Of a DNA stretch of 64,000 nucleotides, positions 27,254 through 37,090 are shown piece by piece. Within the stretch, counting starts at the first letter, position 1. Each line of letters starts with the position of its first letter. Under the pieces are notes generated by a model. The model saw only the letters and a list, made by a program, of their open reading frames with translations. It searched no databases and was not told the origin of the DNA. This DNA is from Stutzerimonas nitrititolerans (GTDB lineage: Bacteria > Pseudomonadota > Gammaproteobacteria > Pseudomonadales > Pseudomonadaceae). Where the stretch lies: positions 62,001 through 126,000 of the forward strand of contig NZ_RFFL01000009.1 of the NCBI RefSeq assembly GCF_003696285.1. The letters run 5' to 3'. The translations under genes and the position numbers were made by a program.

Positions 27254-28609
27254 TTAATTCGTCAGCGCCAGTTGCGGCGGTGCGTTGCTCGCCTGGGCGA
27301 CGCCCGCCTCGAACTCCGAGCGGAAGTACTTGATCGCGGCGCCCAGCGGTTCTACCGCGCCGGGTGCGTGGGCGCAGAAGGTCTTGCCCGGGCCGAGGAA
27401 ATCCACCAGCCGCAGCAGGATGTCCAGGTCCTGGCGTGTGCCCTGGCCGCGCTCCAGCGCGCGCAGGGTCTTCACGCTCCAGGGCAGGCCGTCACGGCAC
27501 GGCGTGCACCAGCCGCAGGATTCGCGGGCGAAGAACTCTTCCATGTTACGCAGCAGCGAGACCATGTTGATGGTGTGGTCGACGGCCAGCGCCAGGCCGG
27601 TGCCCATGCGCGTGCCGACCTTGGCGATGCCGCCGGCGTACATCTGCGCCTCGAGGTGCTCGGGCAGCAGGAAACCGGTGCCGGCGCCGCCGGGCTGCCA
27701 GCATTTGAGGGTGTAGCCATCCTTCATGCCGCCGGCGTAGTCCTCGAACAGTTCGCGCGCGGTGATGCCGAAGGGCAGTTCCCAGATGCCGGGGTTCTTC
27801 ACCTTGCCGGAGAAGCCCATCAGCTTGCTGCCGTGGTCTTCGCTACCGGGTCGGGCGAGCGACTTGTACCAGTCCACGCCGTTGCCGATGATCGCCGGCA
27901 CGTTGCACAGGGTTTCGACGTTGTTGACGCAGGTCGGTTTGCCCCAGACGCCGACGGCGGCGGGGAAGGGCGGCTTGGCGCGTGGGTTGGCGCGGCGGCC
28001 TTCCAGCGAGTTGATCAGCGCGGTTTCCTCGCCGCAGATGTAGCGGCCGGCGCCGGTGTGCACGAACAGTTCGAAATCGAAGCCGCTGCCGAGGATGTTC
28101 TTGCCCAACAGGCCGGCGGCCTTGGCTTCATCGATGGCGCGGTTGAGGTTGCGCGCCGCATCGACGTATTCGCCACGCAGGAAGATGTAGCCGCGATAGG
28201 CCTTGAGCGCGCGGGCGCTGATGATCATGCCTTCCACCAGCAGGTGCGGCAGCTGCTCCATCAGCAGGCGGTCCTTCCAGGTGTTGGGCTCCATCTCGTC
28301 CGCATTGCACAGCAGGTAGCGGATGTTCAGCGATTCGTCGGCGGGCATCAGGCCCCACTTCACGCCCGTGGGGAAGCCCGCGCCGCCACGGCCCTTGAGG
28401 CCGGATTCCTTCACCGTCTGCACGATGTCGGCCTGGGCCATTTCGGCCAGCGCCTTGCGCAGCGCGGCGTAGCCGTTCTTCTGGCGATATTCGTCGAGCC
28501 AGACCGGCTGGCCGTCGTCGCGCAGGCGCCAGGTCAGCGGATGGGTTTCTTCGCTACGGGCGGTGCGGTTGGCCGGACCGAAGGATGCCAATTGCTTCAT
28601 GACGCTCAT
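27254..28609 (-). CDS. nuoF: NADH-quinone oxidoreductase subunit F (FMN, NADH site)
   Basis: 451 residues. [10 protein letters not shown] (73-82) is the FMN/NADH-binding Gly-rich loop. [12 protein letters not shown] and the later TFCAHAPGA supply the four Cys of cluster N3. It accepts the hydride from NADH. Overlaps nuoE by four bases. Confidence 0.97.
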   Translation of the reverse strand: MSVMKQLASFGPANRTARSEETHPLTWRLRDDGQPVWLDEYRQKNGYAALRKALAEMAQADIVQTVKESGLKGRGGAGFPTGVKWGLMPADESLNIRYLLCNADEMEPNTWKDRLLMEQLPHLLVEGMIISARALKAYRGYIFLRGEYVDAARNLNRAIDEAKAAGLLGKNILGSGFDFELFVHTGAGRYICGEETALINSLEGRRANPRAKPPFPAAVGVWGKPTCVNNVETLCNVPAIIGNGVDWYKSLARPGSEDHGSKLMGFSGKVKNPGIWELPFGITARELFEDYAGGMKDGYTLKCWQPGGAGTGFLLPEHLEAQMYAGGIAKVGTRMGTGLALAVDHTINMVSLLRNMEEFFARESCGWCTPCRDGLPWSVKTLRALERGQGTRQDLDILLRLVDFLGPGKTFCAHAPGAVEPLGAAIKYFRSEFEAGVAQASNAPPQLALTN

Positions 28610-29100
28610 TGATAGGCCTCCAGCAACTGGGCGACGCCGCCGGGCTGAACGTCACCGAAGGTGTCGTCGTCGATCATCAGGGCCGGGGCCTTGTCGCAGT
28701 TGCCCAGGCAGCACACCGGAATCAGCGTGAAGCGGTTGTCAGCCGTGGTTTGGCCTGGCTCGATCCCTATTTCATTCTTGATGCTGTCCAGCACGCTTTC
28801 ATGGCCGCCGATGTAGCAGGTCATGCTGTCGCAGACGCGGATGATGTGGCGGCCCACCGGAACGCGGAATATCTGACTATAGAAGGTGGCCACGCCTTCG
28901 ACGTCGCTGGCCGGGATGCCGAGGATGGCGCCGATGGCATCGCAAGCGCCGTCCGGCACCCAGCCGCGGGCCTTCTGCACGATCTTCAGGGCTTCGATGC
29001 TGGCAGCGCGCGGGTCTTCGTAATGGTGCATTTCGTGCTCGATGGCCGAGCGTTCGGTTTCGCTGAGGACGAAACGGTCAGTCTTGATCAGAGTGCTCAT
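28606..29100 (-). CDS. nuoE: NADH-quinone oxidoreductase subunit E ([2Fe-2S])
   Basis: 164 residues, thioredoxin-like fold. CDSMTC and CCLGNC supply the Cys-x4-Cys and Cys-x3-Cys ligands of cluster N1a. Forms the NADH-dehydrogenase module with NuoF and NuoG. One base separates it from nuoCD. Confidence 0.96.
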   Translation of the reverse strand: MSTLIKTDRFVLSETERSAIEHEMHHYEDPRAASIEALKIVQKARGWVPDGACDAIGAILGIPASDVEGVATFYSQIFRVPVGRHIIRVCDSMTCYIGGHESVLDSIKNEIGIEPGQTTADNRFTLIPVCCLGNCDKAPALMIDDDTFGDVQPGGVAQLLEAYQ

Positions 29101-29101
29101 A

Positions 29102-30883
29102 TCAGCGGTCCACGTCGGCCATAACGAAATCGATGCTGCCCAGGTAGGCGATCAGGTCCGGGATCATGCTGCCGCGGATCACCGAGGGGATCTGCTGCAG
29201 ATGCGGGAAGCTGGGCGTCCGAATGCGCGTGCGGTAGCTCATGGTGCTGCCGTCGCTGGTCAGGTAGTAGCTGTTGATGCCCTTGGTTGCTTCGATCATC
29301 TGGAAGCTCTCGTTGGCCGGCATTACCGGACCCCAGGAGACCTGCAGGAAGTGCGTGATCAGGGTCTCGATGTGCTGCAGCGTGCGCTCTTTCGGCGGCG
29401 GCGTGGTTAGCGGGTGATCGGCCTTGTAGGGGCCTTCGGGCATGTGCTTGAGGCACTGCTCGATGATCTTCAGGCTCTCGCGCATCTCGCCCATCTTGAC
29501 CATGCAGCGGTCGTAGGCGTCACCGTTGACCGCCAGCGGCACCTCGAACTCGAAGTGCTGGTAGCCGGAGTAGGGGCGTGCCTTGCGGATATCGAAGTCG
29601 CAACCGGTGGCGCGCAGGCCGGCGCCGGTGGTGCCCCATTCTAGCGCCTCCTTGGTGTTGTAGGCGGCGACGCCCTTGGTCCGACCGATGAGGATGCTGT
29701 TCTTCAGTGCGGCCTTTTCGTACTCGTTGAGACGCTTGGGCATCCAGTCGAGGAATTCGCGCACCAGCTTGTCCCAGCCGCGCGGCAGGTCGTGGGCGAC
29801 GCCGCCGATGCGGTACCAGGCCGGGTGCATGCGGAAACCGGTGATGGCCTCGATCACCTGGTAGGCGCGCTGGCGGTCGGTGAAGGTGAAGAACACCGGT
29901 GTCATGGCACCGACGTCCTGGATGTAGGTGCCCAGGTACAGCAGGTGATTCTGGATGCGGAAGAACTCGGCCATCATCACGCGGATGAAGTCGACGCGGT
30001 CCGGCACGGTGATGCCGGCCAGTTTCTCCACCGCCAGCACGTAGGGCAGGTTGTTCATCACCCCGCCGAGGTAGTCGATGCGGTCGGTGTAGGGAATGTA
30101 GCTGTGCCAGCTCTGGCGCTCGGCCATCTTCTCGGCGCCGCGATGGTGGTAGCCGATCTCCGGCACGCAATCGAGGATTTCCTCGCCATCAAGCTGCAGG
30201 ATGATGCGGAAGGCACCGTGGGCCGAAGGGTGGTTCGGGCCGAGGTTGAGGAACATGTAGTCCTCGTGCTCGCTGTGGCGCTGCATGCCCCAGTCCTCGG
30301 GCTTGAAGCGCAGGGCTTCCTGCTCCAGGTCCTGCTTGGCGGCGTTCAGGCTGTAGGGATCGAACTCGGTGGCGCGCGCCGGGTAGTCCTTGCGCAGCGG
30401 ATGGCCTTCCCAGGTCGGTGGCATCAGCATGCGGGTGAGGAACGGGTGGCCATCGAAGGTGATGCCGAACATGTCCCAGATCTCGCGCTCGTACCAGTTG
30501 GCGTTGGGCCAGACGGAGACGGCGGTGGGCAGGTTCAGATCGCCTTCGCGGAGCGCGACCTTGATCATCACGTCACTGTTTCGCTCCAGCGACATCAGAT
30601 GATAGAAGACGCTGAAGTCGGCGGCCGGCAGTCCCTGGCGCTGGGTGCGCAGGCGCTCGTCGGTGGCGCTCAGGTCGTAGAGCATCACATAGGGCTTGCT
30701 CACCTGGCGCAGGAAGCCCAGCACCTCGATGAGCTTTTCGCGGGGCACCCAGAGCACCGGCATGCCGGTCAGGCTGGGTTGCAGCGTGAAGGTTTCGGCG
30801 CCGAAGCGCGCGTTCAGTTCGACGACGATATCCTGGTCGTCAGCCTTGTAGGGCGGGATGTACAGAGCATTGCCTGCAGTCAT
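29102..30883 (-). CDS. nuoC: NADH-quinone oxidoreductase fused subunits C and D
   Basis: 593 residues. Residues up to about 190 are the NuoC (30-kDa) domain, with [18 protein letters not shown]. The rest is the NuoD (49-kDa) domain, with [14 protein letters not shown], and the quinone-site His/Tyr region. The CD fusion is the form known from E. coli and Pseudomonas. It connects the hydrogenase-like core to NuoB. Confidence 0.97.
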   Translation of the reverse strand: MTAGNALYIPPYKADDQDIVVELNARFGAETFTLQPSLTGMPVLWVPREKLIEVLGFLRQVSKPYVMLYDLSATDERLRTQRQGLPAADFSVFYHLMSLERNSDVMIKVALREGDLNLPTAVSVWPNANWYEREIWDMFGITFDGHPFLTRMLMPPTWEGHPLRKDYPARATEFDPYSLNAAKQDLEQEALRFKPEDWGMQRHSEHEDYMFLNLGPNHPSAHGAFRIILQLDGEEILDCVPEIGYHHRGAEKMAERQSWHSYIPYTDRIDYLGGVMNNLPYVLAVEKLAGITVPDRVDFIRVMMAEFFRIQNHLLYLGTYIQDVGAMTPVFFTFTDRQRAYQVIEAITGFRMHPAWYRIGGVAHDLPRGWDKLVREFLDWMPKRLNEYEKAALKNSILIGRTKGVAAYNTKEALEWGTTGAGLRATGCDFDIRKARPYSGYQHFEFEVPLAVNGDAYDRCMVKMGEMRESLKIIEQCLKHMPEGPYKADHPLTTPPPKERTLQHIETLITHFLQVSWGPVMPANESFQMIEATKGINSYYLTSDGSTMSYRTRIRTPSFPHLQQIPSVIRGSMIPDLIAYLGSIDFVMADVDR

Positions 30884-30947
30884 GATCTCGGTCGCTTTCG
30901 GTCAACGTTTGGGTGTGCGGAGGCCTTCCGGTCGGGAAAGCCGGAAT

Positions 30948-31622
30948 TCACACGTCGTCGGGGCTGCGCAGGTTGGTGACCTGGATACGCTGTTCGCGTC
31001 GCTGTTCCTTCTGCGACGGCATCTCGGCGCGATAGACGCCTTGATCGCCGACGACCCAGGAAAGCGGGCGTCGCTCCTTGCCGATGGATTCCTGTAGCAG
31101 TTGCAAGCCTTGCAGGAACGCCTCGGGGCGGGGCGGGCAGCCGGGTATGTACACGTCCACGGGGAGGAACTTGTCGACCCCCTGAACGACCGAGTAGATG
31201 TCGTACATACCACCGGAATTGGCGCACGAACCCATGGAAATGACCCACTTGGGTTCGAGCATCTGTTCGTAGAGGCGCTGGATGATGGGCGCCATCTTGA
31301 TGAAGCAGGTGCCGGCAATGACCATGAAGTCGGCCTGGCGCGGCGAGGCACGGATCACCTCGGCACCGAAGCGGGCGATGTCATGAGGCGCGGTGAAGGC
31401 GGTGGTCATCTCCACATAGCAGCACGACAGACCGAAGTTGTACGGCCAGAGGGAATTCTTGCGCCCCCAGTTGACCGCGCCACTCAGCACGTCTTCCAGC
31501 TTGCCCATGTAGATGTTGCGATGAACCTGGTCTTCTAATGGATCGGCAACAGTCTCCTGCTGGCCGATCGGATAACGGTCATTGACCGCATCCGGATCGA
31601 TCCGGGTAAGTTTGTATTGCAT
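30948..31622 (-). CDS. nuoB: NADH-quinone oxidoreductase subunit B (cluster N2)
   Basis: 224 residues. Cluster N2 ligands are seen in LSCCYVEM (adjacent Cys pair), [11 protein letters not shown] and [10 protein letters not shown]. It is the last electron carrier before quinone. Ten bases separate it from nuoA; 64 bases precede nuoCD. Confidence 0.97.
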   Translation of the reverse strand: MQYKLTRIDPDAVNDRYPIGQQETVADPLEDQVHRNIYMGKLEDVLSGAVNWGRKNSLWPYNFGLSCCYVEMTTAFTAPHDIARFGAEVIRASPRQADFMVIAGTCFIKMAPIIQRLYEQMLEPKWVISMGSCANSGGMYDIYSVVQGVDKFLPVDVYIPGCPPRPEAFLQGLQLLQESIGKERRPLSWVVGDQGVYRAEMPSQKEQRREQRIQVTNLRSPDDV

Positions 31623-31632
31623 GTGAAGAGCC

Positions 31633-32040
31633 TCATTGTTTTAGCTTCGCCTGTCGCTCGCGACGGCTGGATGGCGCCCAATCGAGCGCACCCACCCGCC
31701 AAAGGTAGACAAGACCCGCCAACAGAATTGCTATGAATACGGTAGCTTCAATGAGGCCCGCCCAGCCGCTTTCGCGCACCGAGACAGCCCAGGCAAAGAG
31801 GTATAGGGCTTCAACGTCGAAGATCACGAAGAGCATCGCGACCAGATAGAATTTTGCGGAGAAGCGCAGTCGTGCGCTGCCCGTGGGAAGAATGCCGGAC
31901 TCGAAGGGCTCGTTCTTGGCGCGACCCCAGGCCTTGCTGCCGAGCAGGCTGGAAGCGCCGAGCATGAATGCGCAGAGCGCAAGGACGCCGAGAATGAAGA
32001 AGGCAAGCGCCCAGTTGTGAGGCAGGCTTGAAGCAGTCAT
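31633..32040 (-). CDS. nuoA: NADH-quinone oxidoreductase subunit A
   Basis: 135 residues from ATG 32040 ([15 protein letters not shown]), preceded by AAGGAG six bases upstream; the open frame reaches 32097 but without a better start. Three membrane helices, and the conserved [10 protein letters not shown] and [13 protein letters not shown] loops next to NuoH. First gene of the operon. Confidence 0.95.
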   Translation of the reverse strand: MTASSLPHNWALAFFILGVLALCAFMLGASSLLGSKAWGRAKNEPFESGILPTGSARLRFSAKFYLVAMLFVIFDVEALYLFAWAVSVRESGWAGLIEATVFIAILLAGLVYLWRVGALDWAPSSRRERQAKLKQ

Positions 32041-32124
32041 GCCGGACTCCTTTTCGGAACGGCTGGAAGGCTTTACGGCGTGTCGTACGTGTGACAACGC
32101 GTCGCATGTATTCGATGGCGCAGC

Positions 32125-32153
32125 ATTCTAGGCCCATCGGTTGTGCAAGTACA
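32125..32153 (-). promoter_or_regulatory. Candidate sigma-70 promoter of nuoA-N
   Basis: On the minus strand, TGTACT (32153-32148), 17 bases, then TAGAAT (32130-32125), about 85 bases before the nuoA ATG. The -35 is weak, the -10 good. Found by eye only. Confidence 0.35.
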
Positions 32154-32160
32154 TGGTGTG

Positions 32161-32180
32161 CTGAAATTTTCTGAAATATT
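32161..32180. repeat. 10-bp direct tandem repeat upstream of the nuo promoter
   Basis: CTGAAATTTT at 32161-32170 is followed at once by CTGAAATATT at 32171-32180. It sits just upstream of the candidate nuo promoter in a short AT-rich patch, where a one-turn-spaced repeat could be an activator site or an UP element. The rest of 32181-32410 shows no gene. Confidence 0.5.
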
Positions 32181-32414
32181 ATTCTGCCGGAGCGCTGAAC
32201 AAGGCGCGGTAGGTGCGCTGCCGACATTCAATTGAGACGTATCGTCGCAGGAATCGTTCGAATGTCGCCTTGACGGGCGTCATCGTTGCGATGCTTCCCG
32301 CTGGCCAAGGAGCCAGGGCGAAGAGAGCTCTGGGCGGCGAGCGAGTGCGCTCCTGACGCGGCTTGTCCGGTACTGCGCCCGTTCGGGCGTGTCGAGGTTT
32401 CGTTCACTCGGCGA

Positions 32415-32444
32415 TTGACAGCGCCTGCCGGGCTTTTCTAAAGT
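32415..32444 (+). promoter_or_regulatory. Sigma-70 promoter of the small methyltransferase-like gene
   Basis: TTGACA (32415-32420), 18-base spacer, TAAAGT (32439-32444). Transcription would begin near 32451, so an in-frame start at 32446 would not be transcribed. This supports ATG 32581 as the gene start, leaving a leader of about 130 bases. Confidence 0.55.
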
Positions 32445-32580
32445 TTTGCCCATGCGCCGATTTAGTCAGCTACTTGCGGGGCGCCTGGAGCCGAGGCTTC
32501 GAAATACCGCTAAAGCGCTGGTTCCGGTGTTGCCTCCCACCGCTGCCCAGCGGAATTCTCGAGGCGTGGAAATCTTCAGC

Positions 32581-32889
32581 ATGAGCGCACAGCAAGTCTC
32601 CTTACGTCTGGCCCCGATCACCAGCGGGCCGATTCGATCCCATTCCAAAGTCCTTCTCGGCGGTGCCCACCAGCCCTCCCTGCTGCGTTACCTGGACGGC
32701 TGGCCGCATCGCAACGGCAAAGCCAGGGCGCTGCTGGTGCAGTTCGCCAGGGTGGATGAATCGCTGGCACGTTTTGCCTCCGACAGCTTCGATCTGGCGG
32801 TGATTCAGGCGCCTTCTGCCGAATCGCTGCACGACTGCATCCATGAGCTGACACGTGTGGCGCGTCAGGGGCTGATCGTTCGGCGTTAA
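32581..32889 (+). CDS. Conserved small protein, degenerate methyltransferase-like
   Basis: 102 residues from ATG 32581 (MSAQQVSLRLAPIT). The segment ARFASDSFDLAVIQ followed by ESLHDCIHELTRVARQGLIV resembles the motif after the SAM-binding site of class I methyltransferases. However, the Gly-rich SAM loop is absent and the protein is far too short for an active enzyme. I recall a similar protein encoded beside nuoA in P. aeruginosa. It is divergent from nuo and has its own promoter. Function unknown. Confidence 0.65.
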   Translation: MSAQQVSLRLAPITSGPIRSHSKVLLGGAHQPSLLRYLDGWPHRNGKARALLVQFARVDESLARFASDSFDLAVIQAPSAESLHDCIHELTRVARQGLIVRR

Positions 32890-32906
32890 TAACCTGTAAG
32901 GACTCT

Positions 32907-32960
32907 TAGGGTCTGTTGCCGTTTCGTACGCGGCCGCGTACGAAACGGCAACAGACCCTA
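32907..32960. repeat. 54-bp perfect palindrome, no loop
   Basis: TAGGGTCTGTTGCCGTTTCG begins the left arm; the right arm (32934-32960) is its exact reverse complement, meeting at CGGCCG. It stands between two convergent genes, so it may end both transcripts, but no T-run follows. A related single arm (16 of 20 bases by eye) lies at 35209-35228, across the mcp stop codon. Confidence 0.9.
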
Positions 32961-32965
32961 GCAGG

Positions 32966-32991
32966 GTGGGCAACGGCGAAGCCTTGCCCAC
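32966..32991. terminator. Hairpin downstream of the XRE gene
   Basis: GTGGGCAA (32966-32973) pairs with TTGCCCAC (32984-32991), and an inner GGC/GCC pair leaves a GAA loop. It is 15 bases beyond the XRE stop on the minus strand. It has no T-run, and is also a known type of Pseudomonas repeat, so termination is tentative. Confidence 0.45.
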
Positions 32992-33006
32992 GCGTCTGTC
33001 TGGTTA

Positions 33007-33381
33007 TCAGCGCGCAGCCTCATCCTCCTCGCCGCAGGCCACCCCCCTGGCCTTGAACACCTTGACCACCTCGCTGACGAAGTTCACCACTAGCGTCCGT
33101 TCATTGGCGGGCAGGTCCTGAATCATTTCACCTATGGATTGGGCATGGTCGGCGATGCTGGCCGGGCCGGTGCGGAAAAGGTCACTCGGTGAGCATTCCA
33201 GAATTTCGGCGATCTGCTGCAGCCGGGGGAGCGTCGGCGATATCACGCCGTTTTCCATGCGGCTGATCGTTTCCTTCTCGACGCCCATGATCTCCGCTAC
33301 CTGTGCCTGGGTTAATCCTTTGGCCTTGCGGCGGACGGCGATCACCATGCCCACCTCGTATGCCAGTCCTCTGTCCTTCAT
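33007..33381 (-). CDS. XRE-family transcriptional regulator
   Basis: 124 residues. Helix-turn-helix at about residues 10-65: VRRKAKGLTQAQVAEIMGV, then EKETISRMENGVISPTLPRL as recognition helix, then IAEILECSPSDLF. The C-terminal 55 residues (QSIGEMIQDLPANERTLVVN) are a helical segment of the sort that dimerises; no enzymatic domain. The gene is divergent from the chemoreceptor gene. Two palindromes between them (33396-33414 and 33453-33465) share the core ACGTC/GACGT, and autoregulation is likely. Confidence 0.85.
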   Translation of the reverse strand: MKDRGLAYEVGMVIAVRRKAKGLTQAQVAEIMGVEKETISRMENGVISPTLPRLQQIAEILECSPSDLFRTGPASIADHAQSIGEMIQDLPANERTLVVNFVSEVVKVFKARGVACGEEDEAAR

Positions 33382-33395
33382 GCGCTTAGCCTCTT

Positions 33396-33414
33396 ACGTC
33401 ATTACATATGACGT
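33396..33414. promoter_or_regulatory. Operator-like palindrome 1
   Basis: ACGTCAT, five bases, ATGACGT: perfect 7-bp arms, 15 bases upstream of the XRE start codon. Binding here could repress XRE transcription. Confidence 0.5.
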
Positions 33415-33452
33415 TTTGAGTTATTTTCTGAGCGCGGACTCCATAAGCGAAG

Positions 33453-33465
33453 GACGTTTAACGTC
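33453..33465. promoter_or_regulatory. Operator-like palindrome 2
   Basis: GACGTT, one base, AACGTC. It shares the GACGT half-site with palindrome 1 and lies between the XRE and chemoreceptor starts. It overlaps a possible minus-strand -35 (TTGACG). Confidence 0.45.
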
Positions 33466-33497
33466 AATATCATAGACCTTAGATATCATCTTTTTGG

Positions 33498-33527
33498 TTG
33501 ACCCTCATCACGCCAGGAGGCGATAGT
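33498..33527 (+). promoter_or_regulatory. Candidate promoter of the chemoreceptor gene
   Basis: TTGACC (33498-33503), 18 bases, GATAGT (33522-33527). The start site would be near 33534, consistent with the ATG at 33583 rather than an in-frame codon at 33529. Confidence 0.35.
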
Positions 33528-33582
33528 TGTGCCACTAGAGTGCTATCTAGAGCACTTCGTGGTTTGCATCGGGGGAAATGGA

Positions 33583-35211
33583 ATGCTGGCCAACCTGAAA
33601 CTGCGCACAGGGATATCGATCGTCCTCTTCACATTGATCGCGGCCCTGCTGGTGTCGACTTTCACGGCCTGGAGAGGCGCCAAGACCAGCATGGAGCAGA
33701 TCCAGAACCTTTATCAGCAGGGGGTCGAGCGCGGCGGCCAGTTGCAGAAAGCTTATGCCCGCCTGTTGCGTGCCCGTGTCGGTCTGGCCGGGGCCTTTCT
33801 GGAAACCAGTGCCGGGGAGCTGGACAAGGCGCAGGCCACCCTGGTCATCACCGAGAGGCTGGTCGACGAGGCGGACACCGCCTTCGCCGCATTCAGCGAC
33901 GACAGTGCCGGAAATGCCTGGCAGGCACTCGAACAGGGTCTGCAACAGACGTTCGGCGTCTATCATGCCGCGCTGGACGAGCAGCTGCAGGCGCTGCAGA
34001 GCGGTTCGCAAAGCCGCTACATCGAGGTCAACCTGAAGGCCCGCGCGGCGAACGACGACTTCGACAAGGCGCTGCAGGCTTATGAGCAGCGCATGGACAG
34101 TCATACCGCCGCGGTCATGCAGGGTGCCCACGATCGTTACGCCCTGGCCCTGACCGAGGCCATCGTCCTGACCCTCGTGACCCTGTTGCTGGCGGCTGGT
34201 TGCTGGTGGTTCATCACCAGCCGCGTGCTCGTACCGCTGCGTGAAGTCGGCAACGTCTTCGGCCGCATCGCCGAAGGTGACCTGACCAGCCGCATCGAGG
34301 TGCGCTCGACCAACGAAATCGGCGTGCTGTTCGCCTCGCTCGCCCGCATGCAGGAAAGCCAGCGCGAAACCATCGGCAGGATCACCAACTCCTCGAACCA
34401 GCTCGCCTCGGCCGCCGAAGAACTCAGCGCCGTCACCGAGGAATCCAATCGCGGGCTGCATCAGCAGCATCAGGAGCTGGAACAGGCGGCGACTGCGGTC
34501 AACGAGATGACCACCGCGGTGGACGAAGTAGCGCGCAACGCGGTGTCCACGGCGCAGGCTTCCAACGACTCCAATCAGTTGGCGCAGCAGAGCCGCGTCC
34601 AGGTGCAGGCGACTCTCGCCGAGGTGGAGGCCATGACCCAGGACATCGAGCTCACTTCGCAACTGGTACGGGAACTGGCCGAACAGGCGCACAGCATCGG
34701 CAAGGTGCTCGATGTGATACGCGCCGTGTCGGAGCAGACCAACCTGCTGGCGCTCAACGCCGCCATCGAGGCCGCACGTGCCGGCGAGGCCGGGCGCGGC
34801 TTCGCCGTGGTCGCCGACGAGGTGCGTACCCTGGCCCAGCGGACGCAGCAATCGACCGGCGAGATCGAGCAGATGATCGGCCGCATCCGCAACGGCACCG
34901 AAGAGGCCGTCGAGTCGATGACGGTCAGCACGCGCCGGGCGCAGTCCTCGTTGGATTCGACCCGTAACGCCGGCCAGGCGCTGGAGGGCATTTTCCAGAG
35001 CGTGATGCAGATCAGCGAGCGCAACCTGGTGATCGCCAGTGCGGCGGAGGAGCAGGCCCAGGTGACGCGCGAGGTGGACCGCAATCTGATTAACATCCGC
35101 GAACTCTCCACCGGCGCTGCGGCGGGCGCCAACCAGACCAGTGCGGCCAGCAACGAGTTGTCGCGCCTGGCGGTGGAGCTCAACGAGATGGTGCTGCGCT
35201 TCAAGCTTTAG
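33583..35211 (+). CDS. Methyl-accepting chemotaxis protein
   Basis: 542 residues from ATG 33583 ([16 protein letters not shown]), with GGGGGAAATGGA upstream. First membrane helix about 9-30, periplasmic four-helix (TarH-like) sensor to about 185, second helix ([21 protein letters not shown]), HAMP ([20 protein letters not shown]), then the cytoplasmic signalling rod. The hairpin tip [20 protein letters not shown] is intact, so it should couple to CheA/CheW. No C-terminal CheR-binding pentapeptide. Ligand unknown. The stop codon lies in the arm-like repeat at 35209-35228. Confidence 0.92.
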   Translation: MLANLKLRTGISIVLFTLIAALLVSTFTAWRGAKTSMEQIQNLYQQGVERGGQLQKAYARLLRARVGLAGAFLETSAGELDKAQATLVITERLVDEADTAFAAFSDDSAGNAWQALEQGLQQTFGVYHAALDEQLQALQSGSQSRYIEVNLKARAANDDFDKALQAYEQRMDSHTAAVMQGAHDRYALALTEAIVLTLVTLLLAAGCWWFITSRVLVPLREVGNVFGRIAEGDLTSRIEVRSTNEIGVLFASLARMQESQRETIGRITNSSNQLASAAEELSAVTEESNRGLHQQHQELEQAATAVNEMTTAVDEVARNAVSTAQASNDSNQLAQQSRVQVQATLAEVEAMTQDIELTSQLVRELAEQAHSIGKVLDVIRAVSEQTNLLALNAAIEAARAGEAGRGFAVVADEVRTLAQRTQQSTGEIEQMIGRIRNGTEEAVESMTVSTRRAQSSLDSTRNAGQALEGIFQSVMQISERNLVIASAAEEQAQVTREVDRNLINIRELSTGAAAGANQTSAASNELSRLAVELNEMVLRFKL

Positions 35212-35256
35212 GGGTTGTTGACGTTTCCTTCGAGCCGAGGCCGCAAAGAACCTCTT

Positions 35257-37023
35257 ATGCCAAGTGCACATGAACTCATGGTCCTGACCCAAAAGGTGCT
35301 TGCCAGCCTGCTGAGCACGGCGTCCCTGGCGGAGCAGGCGACTCTGATCTGCCAGGAAATCGAATGCATTGCCCCGGATGCGATGGCCTCCATCCTGCGT
35401 GTCGACCAGCAAGGTGCGTTGCGTCCGCTGGCCGGGCAAGTCCAGGGGCTGGAGGGGCTGGCCCTCGACAGCCTGTGCGGCAACGCAGACGACGCGGTAT
35501 TGGCCGATACGGCGGGCGCGACGCAGGAGTGCCTGCACGACACCGGCGTAGCACCGTGCGCGAAGCGTTTCTGGGCCGCTCCGGTACGCTCCGGCGACGG
35601 CCGGGTGCTGGCCATGCTGGTGATACAGCCGCAGGAGGCGGCCATGCCCAGCGCGCTGCACCGGAGCCTGATCGATGCCTGCGTTCCGTTCTGCGCCTTG
35701 GCTCTGGAACGGGAGGAAAGCCGCACCCGCATCGAGCGGCTGACGTTTCATGACGACCTGACCGGCTTGCCCAACCGCCGCCTGCTACAGGCCCGCGCCG
35801 GGCAGGCCATCGCCAAGGCGCAGCGCGATCGGAGCCCGCTCGCCGTGCTGGTCGTCGACCTCGACCGTTTCCAGCGGATCAATCATTCCCTCGGCCAGCC
35901 CGGTGGCGATGAACTGCTGCGCCTGGTCGCCCGGCGTCTCGGGGAAGGCCGGCGTTTCTGCGATATCGTCGCCCATCTGTCGGCAGACGAATTCGCGCTG
36001 GTGCTGCCGGGGTGCGATGCCGAGCAGGCTGCCGCCTCGGCGCGCTGCCTGCTGATGGCCCTGGGCAAGCCCTGCCGGATTGCCGGTGTCCCGTTCGGCT
36101 TGTCGGCCTGCCTGGGAATCAGCCTGTTTCCCGGCGATGGGCTGGATGTCGATACGCTGGTCCACCGCGCCGACATGGCCATGCAGCGAGCGAAGACCTG
36201 CGGGCTGGGTCGCTTCTGCTTCTTCAGCGAGGAACTGCAACGCTCGGCCCTGGAGCTGTCGCTGGAAGAGGACCTGCGAATCGCCATCGAGCGGAATCAG
36301 CTGCGCCTGCACTACCAGCCGCAGGTCTGCTTCAGCGATGGCCGGCTGCGTGGGGTGGAGGCGCTGGCGCGCTGGTCTCATCCGCGCCTGGGCGACATCT
36401 CGCCCGCCCGCTTCGTCGTCCTGGCGGAGCAGTGCGGGCTGATCGACGCGCTCGGGCGCTGGGTATTGCGCGAGGCCTGCCGCCAACTGGCCGACTGGCG
36501 CCGCCGAGGACTGGCGGTCCCGGCGATATCGATCAACCTGTCGCCCTCCAACTTCCATGACCCCGGGTTGCCGGCGACTATTGCCCACATGCTCGCGCAA
36601 CATGGACTTCGGCCCGGCGAGCTGATGCTGGAGATCACCGAAAGCGTGTTGATGGACACCACCCCGGCGTTCCTGAAGATCTTGCGCGAGGTCCACGAAC
36701 TGGGCGTCCTGCTGTCGATGGACGATTTCGGCACCGGCTTTTCCAGCCTGAGCCACCTGCATCGCCTGCCGGTGCAGGAACTCAAGCTGGATCGCAGCTT
36801 CGTCTTCGACCTGGAGCACGACGGCGCCAGCCGCACCCTAAGCGATGCCGTGCTGCATCTCGGCGAGAGCCTGCAGCTGTCGGTAGTGGCCGAAGGGATC
36901 GAGACCGAGGCGCAGCGGCGCATCCTGATGCAGCTGGGTTATCAGGTGGGGCAGGGATATCTGTTCTCTGCGCCCTTGCCGTCTGCAGAGTTGGAGAGCT
37001 GGCTGGCGAGCCGCTCAGCCTGA
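35257..37023 (+). CDS. c-di-GMP phosphodiesterase with degenerate GGDEF and intact EAL
   Basis: 588 residues from ATG 35257 (MPSAHELMVLTQKVL); an in-frame TTG at 35215 is less likely. An N-terminal GAF-like region (to about 160) precedes the GGDEF domain, which starts DDLTGLPNRRLL. The signature is SADEF (near 241), so the cyclase should be inactive. The EAL domain has EALARW (about 368), INLSPSNF, EITESVLMDT, MDDFGTGFSSLSHL, LKLDRSFV, AEGIET and GYQVGQGYLF, all metal and catalytic residues. It should degrade c-di-GMP, possibly tuned by GTP bound to the dead GGDEF. Lies 45 bases after the chemoreceptor; both may be co-transcribed. Confidence 0.9.
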   Translation: MPSAHELMVLTQKVLASLLSTASLAEQATLICQEIECIAPDAMASILRVDQQGALRPLAGQVQGLEGLALDSLCGNADDAVLADTAGATQECLHDTGVAPCAKRFWAAPVRSGDGRVLAMLVIQPQEAAMPSALHRSLIDACVPFCALALEREESRTRIERLTFHDDLTGLPNRRLLQARAGQAIAKAQRDRSPLAVLVVDLDRFQRINHSLGQPGGDELLRLVARRLGEGRRFCDIVAHLSADEFALVLPGCDAEQAAASARCLLMALGKPCRIAGVPFGLSACLGISLFPGDGLDVDTLVHRADMAMQRAKTCGLGRFCFFSEELQRSALELSLEEDLRIAIERNQLRLHYQPQVCFSDGRLRGVEALARWSHPRLGDISPARFVVLAEQCGLIDALGRWVLREACRQLADWRRRGLAVPAISINLSPSNFHDPGLPATIAHMLAQHGLRPGELMLEITESVLMDTTPAFLKILREVHELGVLLSMDDFGTGFSSLSHLHRLPVQELKLDRSFVFDLEHDGASRTLSDAVLHLGESLQLSVVAEGIETEAQRRILMQLGYQVGQGYLFSAPLPSAELESWLASRSA

Positions 37024-37090
37024 ATGATCCAAGTCGCGGGATGGCTCAAAAAGGCGCAGAACGATTTGGCGTGCCTTGCTTTGGCGCACC

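Noticed and set aside
19001-28612. Several 300- to 460-codon plus-strand frames opposite nuoM, nuoL, nuoG and nuoF
   Set aside because: All lie antisense to well-identified complex I genes and encode Gln/His/Ala/Arg-rich sequence without motifs.
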